From contig JALSLY010000077.1 in assembly GCA_026988035.1 (NCBI GenBank), positions 1 to 34,474 of the forward strand: DNA of 34,474 nt. The letters run 5' to 3'. The DNA is from Thermotogae bacterium (GTDB lineage Bacteria > Thermotogota > Thermotogae > Mesoaciditogales > Mesoaciditogaceae). The notes beneath the pieces were generated by a model. It saw only the letters and a list, made by a program, of their open reading frames with translations, searched no databases and was not told the DNA's origin. Made by a program: the position numbers and the translations under genes. This document shows, one piece after another, positions 8,314 through 16,265 of this stretch (its first letter is position 1; every line of letters starts with the position of its first letter).

Positions 8314-9369
8314 TTAGGAAGTTGGTTTTATGGCCCCTCTGTAATGATCAAACACTTCTTCTTTCAAAAGGGTAAAAGCTTTCACAACTCTGGGTGAATA
8401 AAGCTTCCCGGAATTTAGCACGATTTCGTTGTATGCTTCTTGCAGAGGAATTGCTTTCTTGTATGGTCTCTTGCTAACCATTGCATCAAAGCTATCTGCA
8501 ACAGCCACAATTAATGAAGGCAGAGGAATCTTCTTGCCTTTGAGTTTTTTGGGATAACCGCTTCCGTCCCATCTTTCATGATGTGATAGCGCAATGTTAG
8601 ATGCGAGTTTAATGATTCCTGAAGAAGATTTACTCATTATGTCATATCCAATCTTCGAGTGTTTTTTCATGATCTTCCATTCTTCGGTTGTTAATCCTTG
8701 CGGTTTTAACAAAATCTTATCTGGTATGCCTATTTTTCCCAGATCATGTAAAGGCGCCGCAAACTGAATCTGTGTGACGAAAGATGAAGGAAGACCCATT
8801 TGTTCTGCCATTCGTCCTGAAAGCCACCCTACTCTAAAAGTATGCTCATGTGTTTCATCATCTCTGAATTCAGATATTTTATTCATGATGTCCAGCATTT
8901 CAAAGCCTATTTGAAAGTTCTTTTCCATTAGCTCTTCGAGATCTTTTTCAGCTATTCTCAATCTACCGTGGAGTCTATTTTGTATGGTGGCTTTATATTG
9001 ATAAAAATTTGACGCTCTGAGGGCAAGTCTTATCCTTGTTTCCATCATATTGAAGTTGATCGGCTTTAAGAGAAAATCATCTGCGCCAACCTGTGCGGCT
9101 CTTTTCACGGTTTCTTTATCTGAAAGGGCTGTCAAGATTACAACAATTGATGGGATTCCTCTTTCTCGAATCTTTTTTGTGGCTTCGATCCCGTCTATTT
9201 CTGGCATGGATACATCCATCAAAATAACGTCCGCACTTTCATCTTTTAACTTGGAAAGAGCTTCCAAACCATTTTTAGCTTCGATAACGTCGTAATTTTT
9301 GTATCTCAGAAAATCAGCCATCATTTCCCTTGTTGCATCGTCGTCTTCGACGATCATTAAGTGTGCCAA
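8314..9369 (-). CDS. Response regulator with HD-GYP c-di-GMP phosphodiesterase domain
   Basis: Residues 1-115 form a receiver domain with the acidic pocket at 9-11, phosphoacceptor Asp52 in LMDVSMP and Lys102. A linker leads to an HD-GYP domain (about 165-345) with HDLGKIGIP (His208-Asp209), HHERWDGSGYP at 263-273 and DSFDAM...RPYK, all key metal and substrate residues intact. Such proteins hydrolyse cyclic di-GMP on phosphorylation, as in the RpfG group. Start TTG 9369 has GGAGGTGA six bases upstream and overlaps the end of the histidine kinase gene by 13 bases, so the two are translationally coupled and very likely partners. A diguanylate cyclase is encoded at 30136-33351. Confidence 0.92.
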   Translation of the reverse strand: MAHLMIVEDDDATREMMADFLRYKNYDVIEAKNGLEALSKLKDESADVILMDVSMPEIDGIEATKKIRERGIPSIVVILTALSDKETVKRAAQVGADDFLLKPINFNMMETRIRLALRASNFYQYKATIQNRLHGRLRIAEKDLEELMEKNFQIGFEMLDIMNKISEFRDDETHEHTFRVGWLSGRMAEQMGLPSSFVTQIQFAAPLHDLGKIGIPDKILLKPQGLTTEEWKIMKKHSKIGYDIMSKSSSGIIKLASNIALSHHERWDGSGYPKKLKGKKIPLPSLIVAVADSFDAMVSKRPYKKAIPLQEAYNEIVLNSGKLYSPRVVKAFTLLKEEVFDHYRGAIKPTS

Positions 9370-11459
9370 ATCAAGTCACCTCCGTCTGTCATAAGCATCA
9401 TCAAGATAACAAGTCCCCTTCTTCGAGTAGCTACAAATCTGTTCATAAAAATTCTTACAACTTTTAGGTCGTTTGGGACGAGGAGAACAAAGGTATCATG
9501 TAAGTCTATAAGTTCCTCCGTTAGATCGGAGAACTTTTTTACGATTATTTCTTTAGTAGAGAAAGAATGCACAATTTCTTCTGCCCGTTTTATGTACCTT
9601 GACACACTTTCTTCAAACACCAAGACGATCTTCTCACTCAACAAACTTTTTAGTTCTTTGGCTATTTGATTTATGTCATGTCCCTTTTCCATTACTTTTG
9701 CGTCTACATTTTCTTCGGAAAGTCTGGCGCCTGTGTAAATCACAAAGTCTGTATCGGACAATTCTACATCAGAACGCATTTTTTTAATCAGTTCGTTTCC
9801 ATTCTCATCCGGAAGAGACAGACTCGTTATCACGAGATCAGGTCTGTGCTCAAGCGCTTTCAAATACCCTTCATTTGCAGTTTCAGCCTCGACAACAGCG
9901 TGGTTCCTGAGAATAACCTTCAAGAGTTTTCGTGTTTCTTCATCAGGTTCAATGACGAGTACTTCTTTCTTTTCTTTTCTTTCATAAGATACAGGTTTTA
10001 CAACTCTTGGAATTTTAACGCAAAAAGTTGTTCCCTTTCCCACTTCACTTTCCAATTTTATTTCTCCATGCAAAGCTTCTACGAATTTTTTGACTACAGA
10101 GAGCCCCAATCCAGTTCCTTCTCCTTTAGCTCCCGACACAAACGGCTCAAAAATAGTTTCTCTTATGTTAGGTGGTATTCCCTTTCCGGTATCTTTCACT
10201 TCTATTACAAGATAATTGCCTTTGAACCCCATATAACCGTTCACGCTTCCGGAATTCGTGTATTTGACAGCGTTGTTCAAGAGATTTGAGATGATGGGAG
10301 AAAGTACTTTTGGATCTCCAGAAAAGATCTTTGGTACTTTGAATTCGAAAGAAAAATCCAAGCCTTTTTGACTCGATAAAGCTTTGTACTGATCTATTAA
10401 TGCTTTGAAGTCCGAAGCTTTGAGTTCCCTCATCTTTACGGTTATGCCTTTTGTTTCAATCTTAGAGAGATCGAGAAGATTGTTGGTAAGAGAAATAGCA
10501 CTTTCGACGGCAGCCTTTATGGAAGAGAGGGGCTTTCTAAAATCAGATGCGTTTCCAAAGACTCCAAGTTCCATGAGCTGAATATTACCGTATACGACAT
10601 TAAGAGGAGTTTTGAGCTCGTGTGAAATTGAACGTAGAAAACTCGTTCGATACTCTTCGAGTTCTTTTAATTTGTCATAGAGCTTCTGAAGTTGCTCTTC
10701 ATGGTAATGTTTTTCGGTTATATCGATGATAATCAGCACACCAATGTACTTTCCATCGTGCTTTATCGTATTGCCAATCACATCCGCAAAGACTATTTTG
10801 CCGTCTTTTGTTAAGAATCTCACACCCTGCCATGGTTGATCAAATATCTCACCTTTAATTCTCTTTTCTACGATCTTTATCTCTATTTTCTGATCTTCCT
10901 CAGAATAGAGGAGATCCCAGATCCTCATCTTTTTTTCTTTTAGCTCGGATAGTTTGTATCCAAACAGATTTTCAAAAATATCGTTTATGTATATAAAGCC
11001 TTGCTGATCGTACATGGCAATGCCAATAGGTGTATGGTTTAACAACACATCGAGAAGTTGAGAATCTTCTTCGAGCTGCTTTTCCAATTGTTTTTCTTTT
11101 GTTATGTCTCGAATAACTCCAATATTTTCAAACCAGTTAGGTGCTTTTTGAACAGCACGAAATGTGTCGTTGAGGAAAAGATAGGAACCATCTTTTTTCC
11201 GGAATCTGTAGTCGTGTGAGATGAGAGCCCCGTTTTTGATCGAACTCATAATTTTGTAAACCTTATCTTTGTCCTCATCATGCACGTTTTTGAACCAAAA
11301 ATCGGGTTCCTTTATGGCACTTGCATCCCATCCTGTCCATTTCTCAATATGCTTTTCATTAGAAAGCTGAAGAAAGTAGAGTGCTATTTTGTTTTTTTCT
11401 ATTACCAACTTCGTCTTGTATAGGAGTATAGGAAGTCCCGCAAAATCTGCAAGTTTCAT
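9357..11459 (-). CDS. Soluble PAS-PAS hybrid histidine kinase with degenerate receiver
   Basis: The 700-residue protein has no membrane segment. PAS domains lie at about 20-122 and 132-250, then a coiled linker, HisKA with SISHELKTPLN (phospho-His280), and HATPase with N-box NLLNNAVKYT (391-401), DTGKGIP at 423-429 and GTGLGLS at 449-455. A receiver-like domain (about 498-608) follows, but the position of the phosphorylatable Asp is Ser546 (PDLVITSLSLP), so it cannot take phosphate in the usual way. A last module of about 90 residues (610-700) has alternating strand/helix character and no motif I know. ATG 11459 follows GGAGGGGAG. It probably senses a cytoplasmic signal or redox state and drives the overlapping HD-GYP regulator. 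Confidence 0.9.
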   Translation of the reverse strand: MKLADFAGLPILLYKTKLVIEKNKIALYFLQLSNEKHIEKWTGWDASAIKEPDFWFKNVHDEDKDKVYKIMSSIKNGALISHDYRFRKKDGSYLFLNDTFRAVQKAPNWFENIGVIRDITKEKQLEKQLEEDSQLLDVLLNHTPIGIAMYDQQGFIYINDIFENLFGYKLSELKEKKMRIWDLLYSEEDQKIEIKIVEKRIKGEIFDQPWQGVRFLTKDGKIVFADVIGNTIKHDGKYIGVLIIIDITEKHYHEEQLQKLYDKLKELEEYRTSFLRSISHELKTPLNVVYGNIQLMELGVFGNASDFRKPLSSIKAAVESAISLTNNLLDLSKIETKGITVKMRELKASDFKALIDQYKALSSQKGLDFSFEFKVPKIFSGDPKVLSPIISNLLNNAVKYTNSGSVNGYMGFKGNYLVIEVKDTGKGIPPNIRETIFEPFVSGAKGEGTGLGLSVVKKFVEALHGEIKLESEVGKGTTFCVKIPRVVKPVSYERKEKKEVLVIEPDEETRKLLKVILRNHAVVEAETANEGYLKALEHRPDLVITSLSLPDENGNELIKKMRSDVELSDTDFVIYTGARLSEENVDAKVMEKGHDINQIAKELKSLLSEKIVLVFEESVSRYIKRAEEIVHSFSTKEIIVKKFSDLTEELIDLHDTFVLLVPNDLKVVRIFMNRFVATRRRGLVILMMLMTDGGDLIWHT

Positions 11460-11600
11460 CTTCTCCCCTCCTATTGCGTGAGTTCTAACTTAGAAGCCAG
11501 CCTGATATTGGTGAGTCAAACCATTCTTGCTCGCTCCACGTTAAGATGTTCCTAAAAGTGATACAACTTGATATCTTCTTTTTGCACAAGTTGGCTTTTT
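11460..11600 (-). promoter_or_regulatory. Possible structured 5' leader of the kinase/HD-GYP operon
   Basis: The putative start site near 11603 leaves a leader of about 140 nt. Read on the minus strand, AAGCCA (11592-11597) can pair with TGGCTT (11494-11499) to close a domain of about 100 nt. Just inside it, CAACTTG (11587-11593) pairs with CAAGTTG (11564-11570). It does not match the c-di-GMP-I, T-box or other aptamer consensus I know. The folding is by eye and may be fortuitous. Confidence 0.3.
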
Positions 11601-11609
11601 TATCCATAA

Positions 11610-11639
11610 ATTATACAACATTAACATATCCAAATTGAA
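11610..11639 (-). promoter_or_regulatory. Promoter of the kinase/HD-GYP operon
   Basis: On the minus strand, TATAAT at 11610-11615 lies 18 bases from TTCAAT at 11634-11639. The -10 is perfect and the -35 weak. It is the only convincing -10 in the 286-base gap upstream of the kinase. Confidence 0.5.
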
Positions 11640-11745
11640 CTGAAGATGATCATGAGCCGTTGTAGTCCAGAACGAGGAATTTCAGTACGAGGATTTTTGT
11701 CAGCATGTTTTAAAGACTACTTCATTGTCTATACGATGAGGTGGT

Positions 11746-13275
11746 TTACATACAGGAATATCTATCTTTATCGTGCAGATCAGCTTTTTCAAAAATTTTA
11801 TCGTAAATATCTTTTCCATAACTCGTTTGCAAAGGTTTGCCTTTAATTATTTTGAAAGTTCGGCTTCCGTCATCCCGCCTCTGAGCACGCAGAAAAATGG
11901 CGTTGTTCATCCTTTTCTCGTAAAAGTTATGCGCGAGTTCGTACATGTGCGTGACAAAGAAAACCTCGACATGGTTTTCTATCAGTGCGGAGACTATCTG
12001 TCTTGCTATCTCAGCTCCTTCCCTTTCATTTGTGGTGGCAAATGATTCGTTAAATAATATCATGGAATTTGTACTTATCTCGTCCACGATATCGCTCATT
12101 CTGTTCAACTCTTCATCGAATTTTCCACTGTTCATTGTCGCGTCTTCTTCGCGTTTGTAGTGTGTAAAAAGGCCGTTACAGATATTGGCAGAAAAAGATT
12201 CAGCCGGAACAAACATGCCACATTGCATCATCAACTGGGATAAACCTATACTACGCAAGAAAGTGGACTTTCCTCCCTGATTGGCCCCTGTAATTATGAA
12301 TAAATCTTTGTCAACGGCGTCAAGATCGTTGCCAACGATTTTTTGATTCATGGTTAAAGCAAGGCAGACATCGTACAACCCTTTGAAAGAAAGTTTACGT
12401 TCGCCTTGATCTACAGGCGCCGGAAAAGAAACCGGCTCTCCAATTTTAGAAAGTTGTTCATACAAATTCAAAGTCCCAATGTAAAAGGCAAGTTCGGTTC
12501 TCAGAATGTTGAAGAAATTAAGAATGTGATTTGCAGACTGGGCGAGTGCATTTGCAACTAGATTGATCCCTTTGTCCTTTAGCTCCGAAAGTGCCTTTGC
12601 ACCACTTTCGTCGCGATCGCTTATAGAAAAAATGTACGCCTGCTCTTTTTTTGAAAATATTCGTCCAATCCAGCTTTTTCTTTTGTGATTTGGTTTACGG
12701 ATTACGTAATTTGTACCTTTATTTCCCTTTCCCAATTCCGCACTGATCAAGATCCCATTACGAAACTCCAGTTCATTCAGATGATTCTCGACAATTTTAA
12801 AATATTCGTCGCTTAGTTCCTCCTTCAACATATCAAAAAATCTCTTAAAGCCCTCTGACTCAAACTTATCAGAATATCTATCTGCGATTCTTTTTAATTT
12901 TTTAAGTGTGCTAACAAGCAGCTCCATGATTTTTATAGAACTGTTCAGTATCCCAGCCAAGTATTGACTGAAGAAACCAAAATAAGTCTTTTTCTCATCT
13001 TCAATCGATTCTAACGCAATGTTATACATGTCTCTCACAACAGAAGGATTTTTCAGACAGTCTCTGAGGATATCTTGACGATACAGTATCGTTTCCATAT
13101 CATTCAAGCTTGAAAGGACAGCTTCTTTTGCCACACGAAGTAAGAAATCATCACCAAATGCCATAGCGTTGAACAAAGTATTCAACTCAAGATCTTGTGT
13201 CAAAGATCGTTCATTCGGTGGTAATTTTTTCTGTAAATCAAAATCATGATCTTTAAACATCAAAAAGACTTTCAT
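11746..13275 (-). CDS. MutS-like ABC ATPase (core plus ATPase domain), 509 aa
   Basis: The C-terminal half is a MutS-type ATPase: Walker A GANQGGKS at 330-337, Walker B MILFNE at 405-410 in which Asn takes the usual Asp place, followed by ATTN, and VTHMYEL with His443. The N-terminal 320 residues are helical and resemble the MutS core/lever region, with [15 protein letters not shown] near the start. The mismatch-recognition and connector domains of true MutS are absent, so this is a MutS-family paralogue of unknown role, not a canonical mismatch-repair MutS. ATG 13275 has AAAGGA eight bases upstream, and its ATGA overlaps the stop of the upstream MutS-like half. It lies downstream of the fluoride riboswitch, in the same operon as its split paralogue. 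Confidence 0.85.
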   Translation of the reverse strand: MKVFLMFKDHDFDLQKKLPPNERSLTQDLELNTLFNAMAFGDDFLLRVAKEAVLSSLNDMETILYRQDILRDCLKNPSVVRDMYNIALESIEDEKKTYFGFFSQYLAGILNSSIKIMELLVSTLKKLKRIADRYSDKFESEGFKRFFDMLKEELSDEYFKIVENHLNELEFRNGILISAELGKGNKGTNYVIRKPNHKRKSWIGRIFSKKEQAYIFSISDRDESGAKALSELKDKGINLVANALAQSANHILNFFNILRTELAFYIGTLNLYEQLSKIGEPVSFPAPVDQGERKLSFKGLYDVCLALTMNQKIVGNDLDAVDKDLFIITGANQGGKSTFLRSIGLSQLMMQCGMFVPAESFSANICNGLFTHYKREEDATMNSGKFDEELNRMSDIVDEISTNSMILFNESFATTNEREGAEIARQIVSALIENHVEVFFVTHMYELAHNFYEKRMNNAIFLRAQRRDDGSRTFKIIKGKPLQTSYGKDIYDKIFEKADLHDKDRYSCM

Positions 13276-14048
13276 TGCTTTATCCTTTCTTTCAAGTAAT
13301 CATAAGTAAGGCGGTATTTTTTCGCAATGGATATTGCGTATGAAAGACCGTCAGCAGGTTTCCTTAAGATCTTATATGTTCGAAGTACTGGATTTTCTGG
13401 AGCCACCGTGCTTACCATACTCACGACTTTTTCGCTTAAAGAAGATAGTTCATCCATGAAGGTCACCAGAACTGTCAATGAATCTAATTGTATTATCTTT
13501 TCCATCACTTTTTTGCTCAAAAACAGGGCATCCTTGAGGGTAGTGGATGAAAAAATTTCGTTCATTATGATAATGCTATTTGGTGTTGCCAAATTCAAAA
13601 TAGCACGAATTCTCACCAGATCATCTTCAAGTTTCCCACGGAGACTATTGATATTTTCTTCTACTTCAAAGTGTGTGAAGAGCTTGTCAAAAAGGAAAAG
13701 TTGTGCTTCTTTACCAGGTACAGGACATCCTAAAAGAGCTAAATAATGCAACTGCCCAAAGGTACGTGCAAAAGTTGTTTTTCCGCCCTGATTAGGGCCC
13801 GTTACAACGAATATGCGTTCTTTGCCTTTGAGATAAAAATCGTTACATACAACTGATGATCCTTCTTCAGTTATTAATTTATGCGCAAGGGCTAAATCAA
13901 ATCCCTCGTAATCGTAAACTTCTTTACTTGTGTTTGAGATTTTTGGATAGCAAAACTTTAGTTGCGATCTCTTTAGTATTGCAATATATTCAAGATAGGC
14001 AACGTAAAATTGTATTTCTCGATCGAAGTTGGATATCGTTTTGTCCAT
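13272..14048 (-). CDS. C-terminal ATPase half of a split MutS-like protein
   Basis: This 258-residue frame holds Walker A GPNQGGKT at 84-91, Walker B IIIMNE at 159-164 followed by IFSSTT, and VTFMDEL, the same arrangement as the 509-residue neighbour. Its first residues ([16 protein letters not shown]) match what I recall as the middle of full-length family members, not an N-terminus. It begins with ATG 14046-14048 immediately after the TAG (14049-14051) of the preceding gene, in the same reading frame. No Shine-Dalgarno is seen before this ATG, so translation would need reinitiation or readthrough. Together the two halves would be about as long as the intact paralogue. Confidence 0.8.
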   Translation of the reverse strand: MDKTISNFDREIQFYVAYLEYIAILKRSQLKFCYPKISNTSKEVYDYEGFDLALAHKLITEEGSSVVCNDFYLKGKERIFVVTGPNQGGKTTFARTFGQLHYLALLGCPVPGKEAQLFLFDKLFTHFEVEENINSLRGKLEDDLVRIRAILNLATPNSIIIMNEIFSSTTLKDALFLSKKVMEKIIQLDSLTVLVTFMDELSSLSEKVVSMVSTVAPENPVLRTYKILRKPADGLSYAISIAKKYRLTYDYLKERIKQ

Positions 14049-14810
14049 CTAATTTCTGTTTTGTGTGTAATAGGTGTCGAGATTTAAAAATGTATCTGGA
14101 TACAATTTGGACACAAGTTCCAATATTTTAGCTTCCACATGGTTCATGTTCATCACTTCGAGGAATTTAATCCTGTAATCCTTTACCGATTCTTGCTTAA
14201 ATTTTTCAAATATTTTTTGGACTTCTTCACTGTAGTCAATTTCAGATTCATATTTTTGAACTTTAACCCTGTTGTCTTTTATGAATATAGAGTACTTAAT
14301 AGTGGATAAATCGACTTTGAGTTTCTTGGTCTGCGCAAAGAGTGATTTAAAGCGATCAGAAGTGGTGTAACTTTCCAAATATTCTCGAAAGGCTAAAAAG
14401 CCTCGTGACTTTAAATCTAAATGTGATAAATCGTGCGCCAGAGAAACTACCGAATCGCAGTAAATTTCAAGGGCGTCCAAAAACCATCTTTCCTTCTGAT
14501 GCCGGTAATAAAGTTTGTTACTCTGAGCAATGTCTTTGCGCATCATATGCATCCTATCAGCAAAGATTTCTATATGTTTGAATAGTTCTTCGTTTTCAAG
14601 ATCCTGCATTATTTCTTGTCGATATTTGATCGCATCTATGTCATTTAATGGAGTGTAAAAAAACGGTTTTAAATCATATTCTTGTTTTTGTGCAGTTATG
14701 GCATCTATAATCTGATCAAGGTTTAAGTCAGAGAAAAAATCTGGCATTTCAGTTGTTTCTCTTTTTATCTCATCTTGAATTTTTTCAAACAAGATGCTTT
14801 GAAAAACCAT
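14049..14810 (-). CDS. N-terminal core half of a split MutS-like protein
   Basis: The 253-residue helical protein corresponds to the region before the ATPase domain in the intact neighbour, with DIDAIKYRQEIMQDLENEEL resembling [15 protein letters not shown] there. It contains no ATPase motifs and ends at an in-frame TAG directly abutting the ATPase half. ATG 14810 is chosen because AGAGGTG lies six bases upstream and because an earlier ATG (14834) falls inside the U-tract of the riboswitch terminator. It is the first gene after the fluoride riboswitch. It could be one part of a genuine two-subunit protein, a recent nonsense mutation, or a sequencing error. Confidence 0.8.
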   Translation of the reverse strand: MVFQSILFEKIQDEIKRETTEMPDFFSDLNLDQIIDAITAQKQEYDLKPFFYTPLNDIDAIKYRQEIMQDLENEELFKHIEIFADRMHMMRKDIAQSNKLYYRHQKERWFLDALEIYCDSVVSLAHDLSHLDLKSRGFLAFREYLESYTTSDRFKSLFAQTKKLKVDLSTIKYSIFIKDNRVKVQKYESEIDYSEEVQKIFEKFKQESVKDYRIKFLEVMNMNHVEAKILELVSKLYPDTFLNLDTYYTQNRN

Positions 14811-14830
14811 AAAGGCACCTCTTTTCACAT

Positions 14831-14873
14831 ACAAAAAGCTGATGACACTACATTCCTGTAGAAGCCATCAGCT
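14831..14873 (-). terminator. Riboswitch-controlled intrinsic terminator
   Basis: On the minus strand, AGCTGATG (14866-14873) pairs with CATCAGCT (14837-14844). An inner five-pair stem CTACA-GGAA-TGTAG is stacked inside, and TTTTTGT (14831-14837) follows. The 5' arm is also part of the fluoride aptamer core, so ligand-bound aptamer and terminator are mutually exclusive: fluoride should allow read-through into the MutS-like genes. Confidence 0.85.
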
Positions 14874-14914
14874 GTTATCAGCAGTTCTTATTCTACTGGG
14901 GAGCTTCATCCCAA
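14857..14914 (-). promoter_or_regulatory. Fluoride riboswitch (crcB motif) aptamer
   Basis: Reading the minus strand, GGGA-TGAAGC-TCCC (about 14900-14912) forms the first hairpin and GCTG-ATAA-CAGC the second. These are followed by TGATGGCTTCTAC (14858-14870). The loop bases GAAGC pair with GCTTC as the pseudoknot. Compared with the T. petrophila aptamer as I recall it (loop GAGGC, partner GCCTC), one G-C pair has become A-U on both sides, a compensatory change that strongly supports the call. The conserved AACTG before the second hairpin is present. About ten extra bases (including GTAGAATAAG) lie between the first hairpin and AACTG. The aptamer overlaps a terminator, as expected for a transcriptional ON switch. 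Confidence 0.88.
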
Positions 14915-14919
14915 TATAT

Positions 14920-14950
14920 ATTGTACCTCTTCCACAATACTTTTGTTCAA
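14920..14950 (-). promoter_or_regulatory. Candidate promoter of the fluoride-controlled operon
   Basis: On the minus strand TTGAAC (14945-14950) and TACAAT (14920-14925) are separated by 19 bases, which is long. Transcription would start near 14914, at the first base of the aptamer. A perfect TATAAT at 14960-14965 is an alternative but has no recognisable -35. Confidence 0.4.
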
Positions 14951-15049
14951 GTTATTGCAATTATAGCATAACTATTGAAGCAGACCTATTTAAAGATCTC
15001 CACAACCAGATGTGTGCTTGCAAGTGTTATGATTCCAACAATCTTGCCA

Positions 15050-16219
15050 TCAAAATTCACTTTCTAAGATGTCAACAACTTTCTGAGTGCCACCGAGATT
15101 CAACAGTTTTTCGCCAGCTTTCTTCGCGTTATTCCTATATATTGGATTTGCCTCAAATCCCTGAATGATTTGTTCAATCCTTCGAGATGTGAAATCCTCC
15201 ACTTCAAGTGAAATTCCGGCGTTTAATTTTTTTACAGAAACAGCGTTATATCGGCGCTCAAACACATTGCCCGGACATATAATCTGAGGAACACCGCTAA
15301 TCAAACCTGTCATTATACTGTTTTGTCCACCATGATTTATAAATGCCACAGCTTTGGGCATAAGATCAACAAAATCGAATCTATGTCCTACGTTAATATT
15401 ACCTCTCTTGAACGGTTTAGCACCTTTTGTGGCAATATATACCTGAAAGTCTGTTCCAACAAAAGCTTCAGTGAGCACCTTTATGAGCCGTTTTGGAGTA
15501 ATAGTTCCACTACCCATGTACGCTATGATATTTCTCTTTCGAGTCGATGTCTCTTTTGGCTTCTGTACAGTAACAAAAGGACCCACGTGGATCACTTTCT
15601 CATCATCTATAGGCTCTAACTCATATGAGCTGGCTACGATTTTTAAATCTGCCCAATCAAATATATCTAAAGCAGATTCTATTTTGGGTAGGCCATTGCG
15701 CCCCAAAAATTCTTTAACTCCTTTACTGTATTCAGGATCGGAGGCATAGGATTTTTGAACTGGAAAACTGTAAGCAGTTATGACTTTTACATTTTCTAAC
15801 TTTGCTGCAACGATAGCAGCGATACGAAACTCTGCATAAACAACATCTGGTTTAAAGTCTCTTATTGCCTTTTGAAGGCAGTGTACATCTTTTGGAAAGA
15901 ATTTCTTGTGGATTGCTCCTACAATGTACAAAACTTTTTCGAAACTCGTAACTTTCAATCTTGGCTGAATGCCCAACGCTTGTATACCATGCATGGCTTT
16001 AAATATTCTCTTACCAATAAATAGAGGCAAACCAAAAGGTGATGGAATAGGTGCATAGTAATTTTTAACAGCTTTAACAGGACGATAATTCCCATCTTTT
16101 GCCGCACAAAAAGCTACCTCATGCCCCCTCTTTTTAATTTCAATGGCCAATGCCTGCGCTCTTGTAATTGGGCCACTCGTCTCTGCCAAAGCGGCCATTG
16201 GAGCAATTAATATTTTCAT
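15050..16219 (-). CDS. GT1-type (UDP-glycosyltransferase/MGT-like) glycosyltransferase
   Basis: The 389-residue protein has a GT-B layout: an N-terminal Rossmann half starting MKILIAPMA with RAQALAIEIKKRGHEV (acceptor side), and a C-terminal half with IIAYMGSGT at 231-239 and INHGGQN at 294-300 followed by SGVPQIICPG, the nucleotide-sugar-binding region of the UDPGT/macrolide glycosyltransferase group. No transmembrane segment is evident. Acceptor and donor cannot be read; glycolipid or natural-product-like acceptors are typical. ATG 16219 follows GGAGGT. It lies 46 bases downstream of the metallopeptidase gene in the same direction and ends about 100 bases before the fluoride operon promoter. 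Confidence 0.8.
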   Translation of the reverse strand: MKILIAPMAALAETSGPITRAQALAIEIKKRGHEVAFCAAKDGNYRPVKAVKNYYAPIPSPFGLPLFIGKRIFKAMHGIQALGIQPRLKVTSFEKVLYIVGAIHKKFFPKDVHCLQKAIRDFKPDVVYAEFRIAAIVAAKLENVKVITAYSFPVQKSYASDPEYSKGVKEFLGRNGLPKIESALDIFDWADLKIVASSYELEPIDDEKVIHVGPFVTVQKPKETSTRKRNIIAYMGSGTITPKRLIKVLTEAFVGTDFQVYIATKGAKPFKRGNINVGHRFDFVDLMPKAVAFINHGGQNSIMTGLISGVPQIICPGNVFERRYNAVSVKKLNAGISLEVEDFTSRRIEQIIQGFEANPIYRNNAKKAGEKLLNLGGTQKVVDILESEF

Positions 16220-16265
16220 AAAATTCTACCTCCGATGTAGAACAAGTTGAAATCATCACATCTCG

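Noticed and set aside
9666-10289. 207-codon ORF on the plus strand inside the histidine kinase gene
   Set aside because: It is the antisense shadow of a gene with clear domains, and its composition (rich in Phe, Tyr, Ser) is typical of such shadows.
11460-11600. c-di-GMP-I (GEMM) riboswitch ahead of the HD-GYP operon
   Set aside because: Expected because of the genes, but the conserved GCACAGGGCAAACC and GGGACGCAAAGC blocks are absent.
11646-11846. 66-codon plus-strand ORF next to the MutS-like gene
   Set aside because: It overlaps the 3' end of the MutS-like gene, has no ribosome binding site and no recognisable motif.
14831-14930. T-box leader or purine riboswitch
   Set aside because: The T-box GGGTGGTACC element and the purine-aptamer core bases are absent; the fluoride aptamer explains the region fully.
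15021-15036. Palindrome CTTGCAAG as a terminator of the glycosyltransferase gene
   Set aside because: It has no loop and no U-tract and is short enough to occur by chance.
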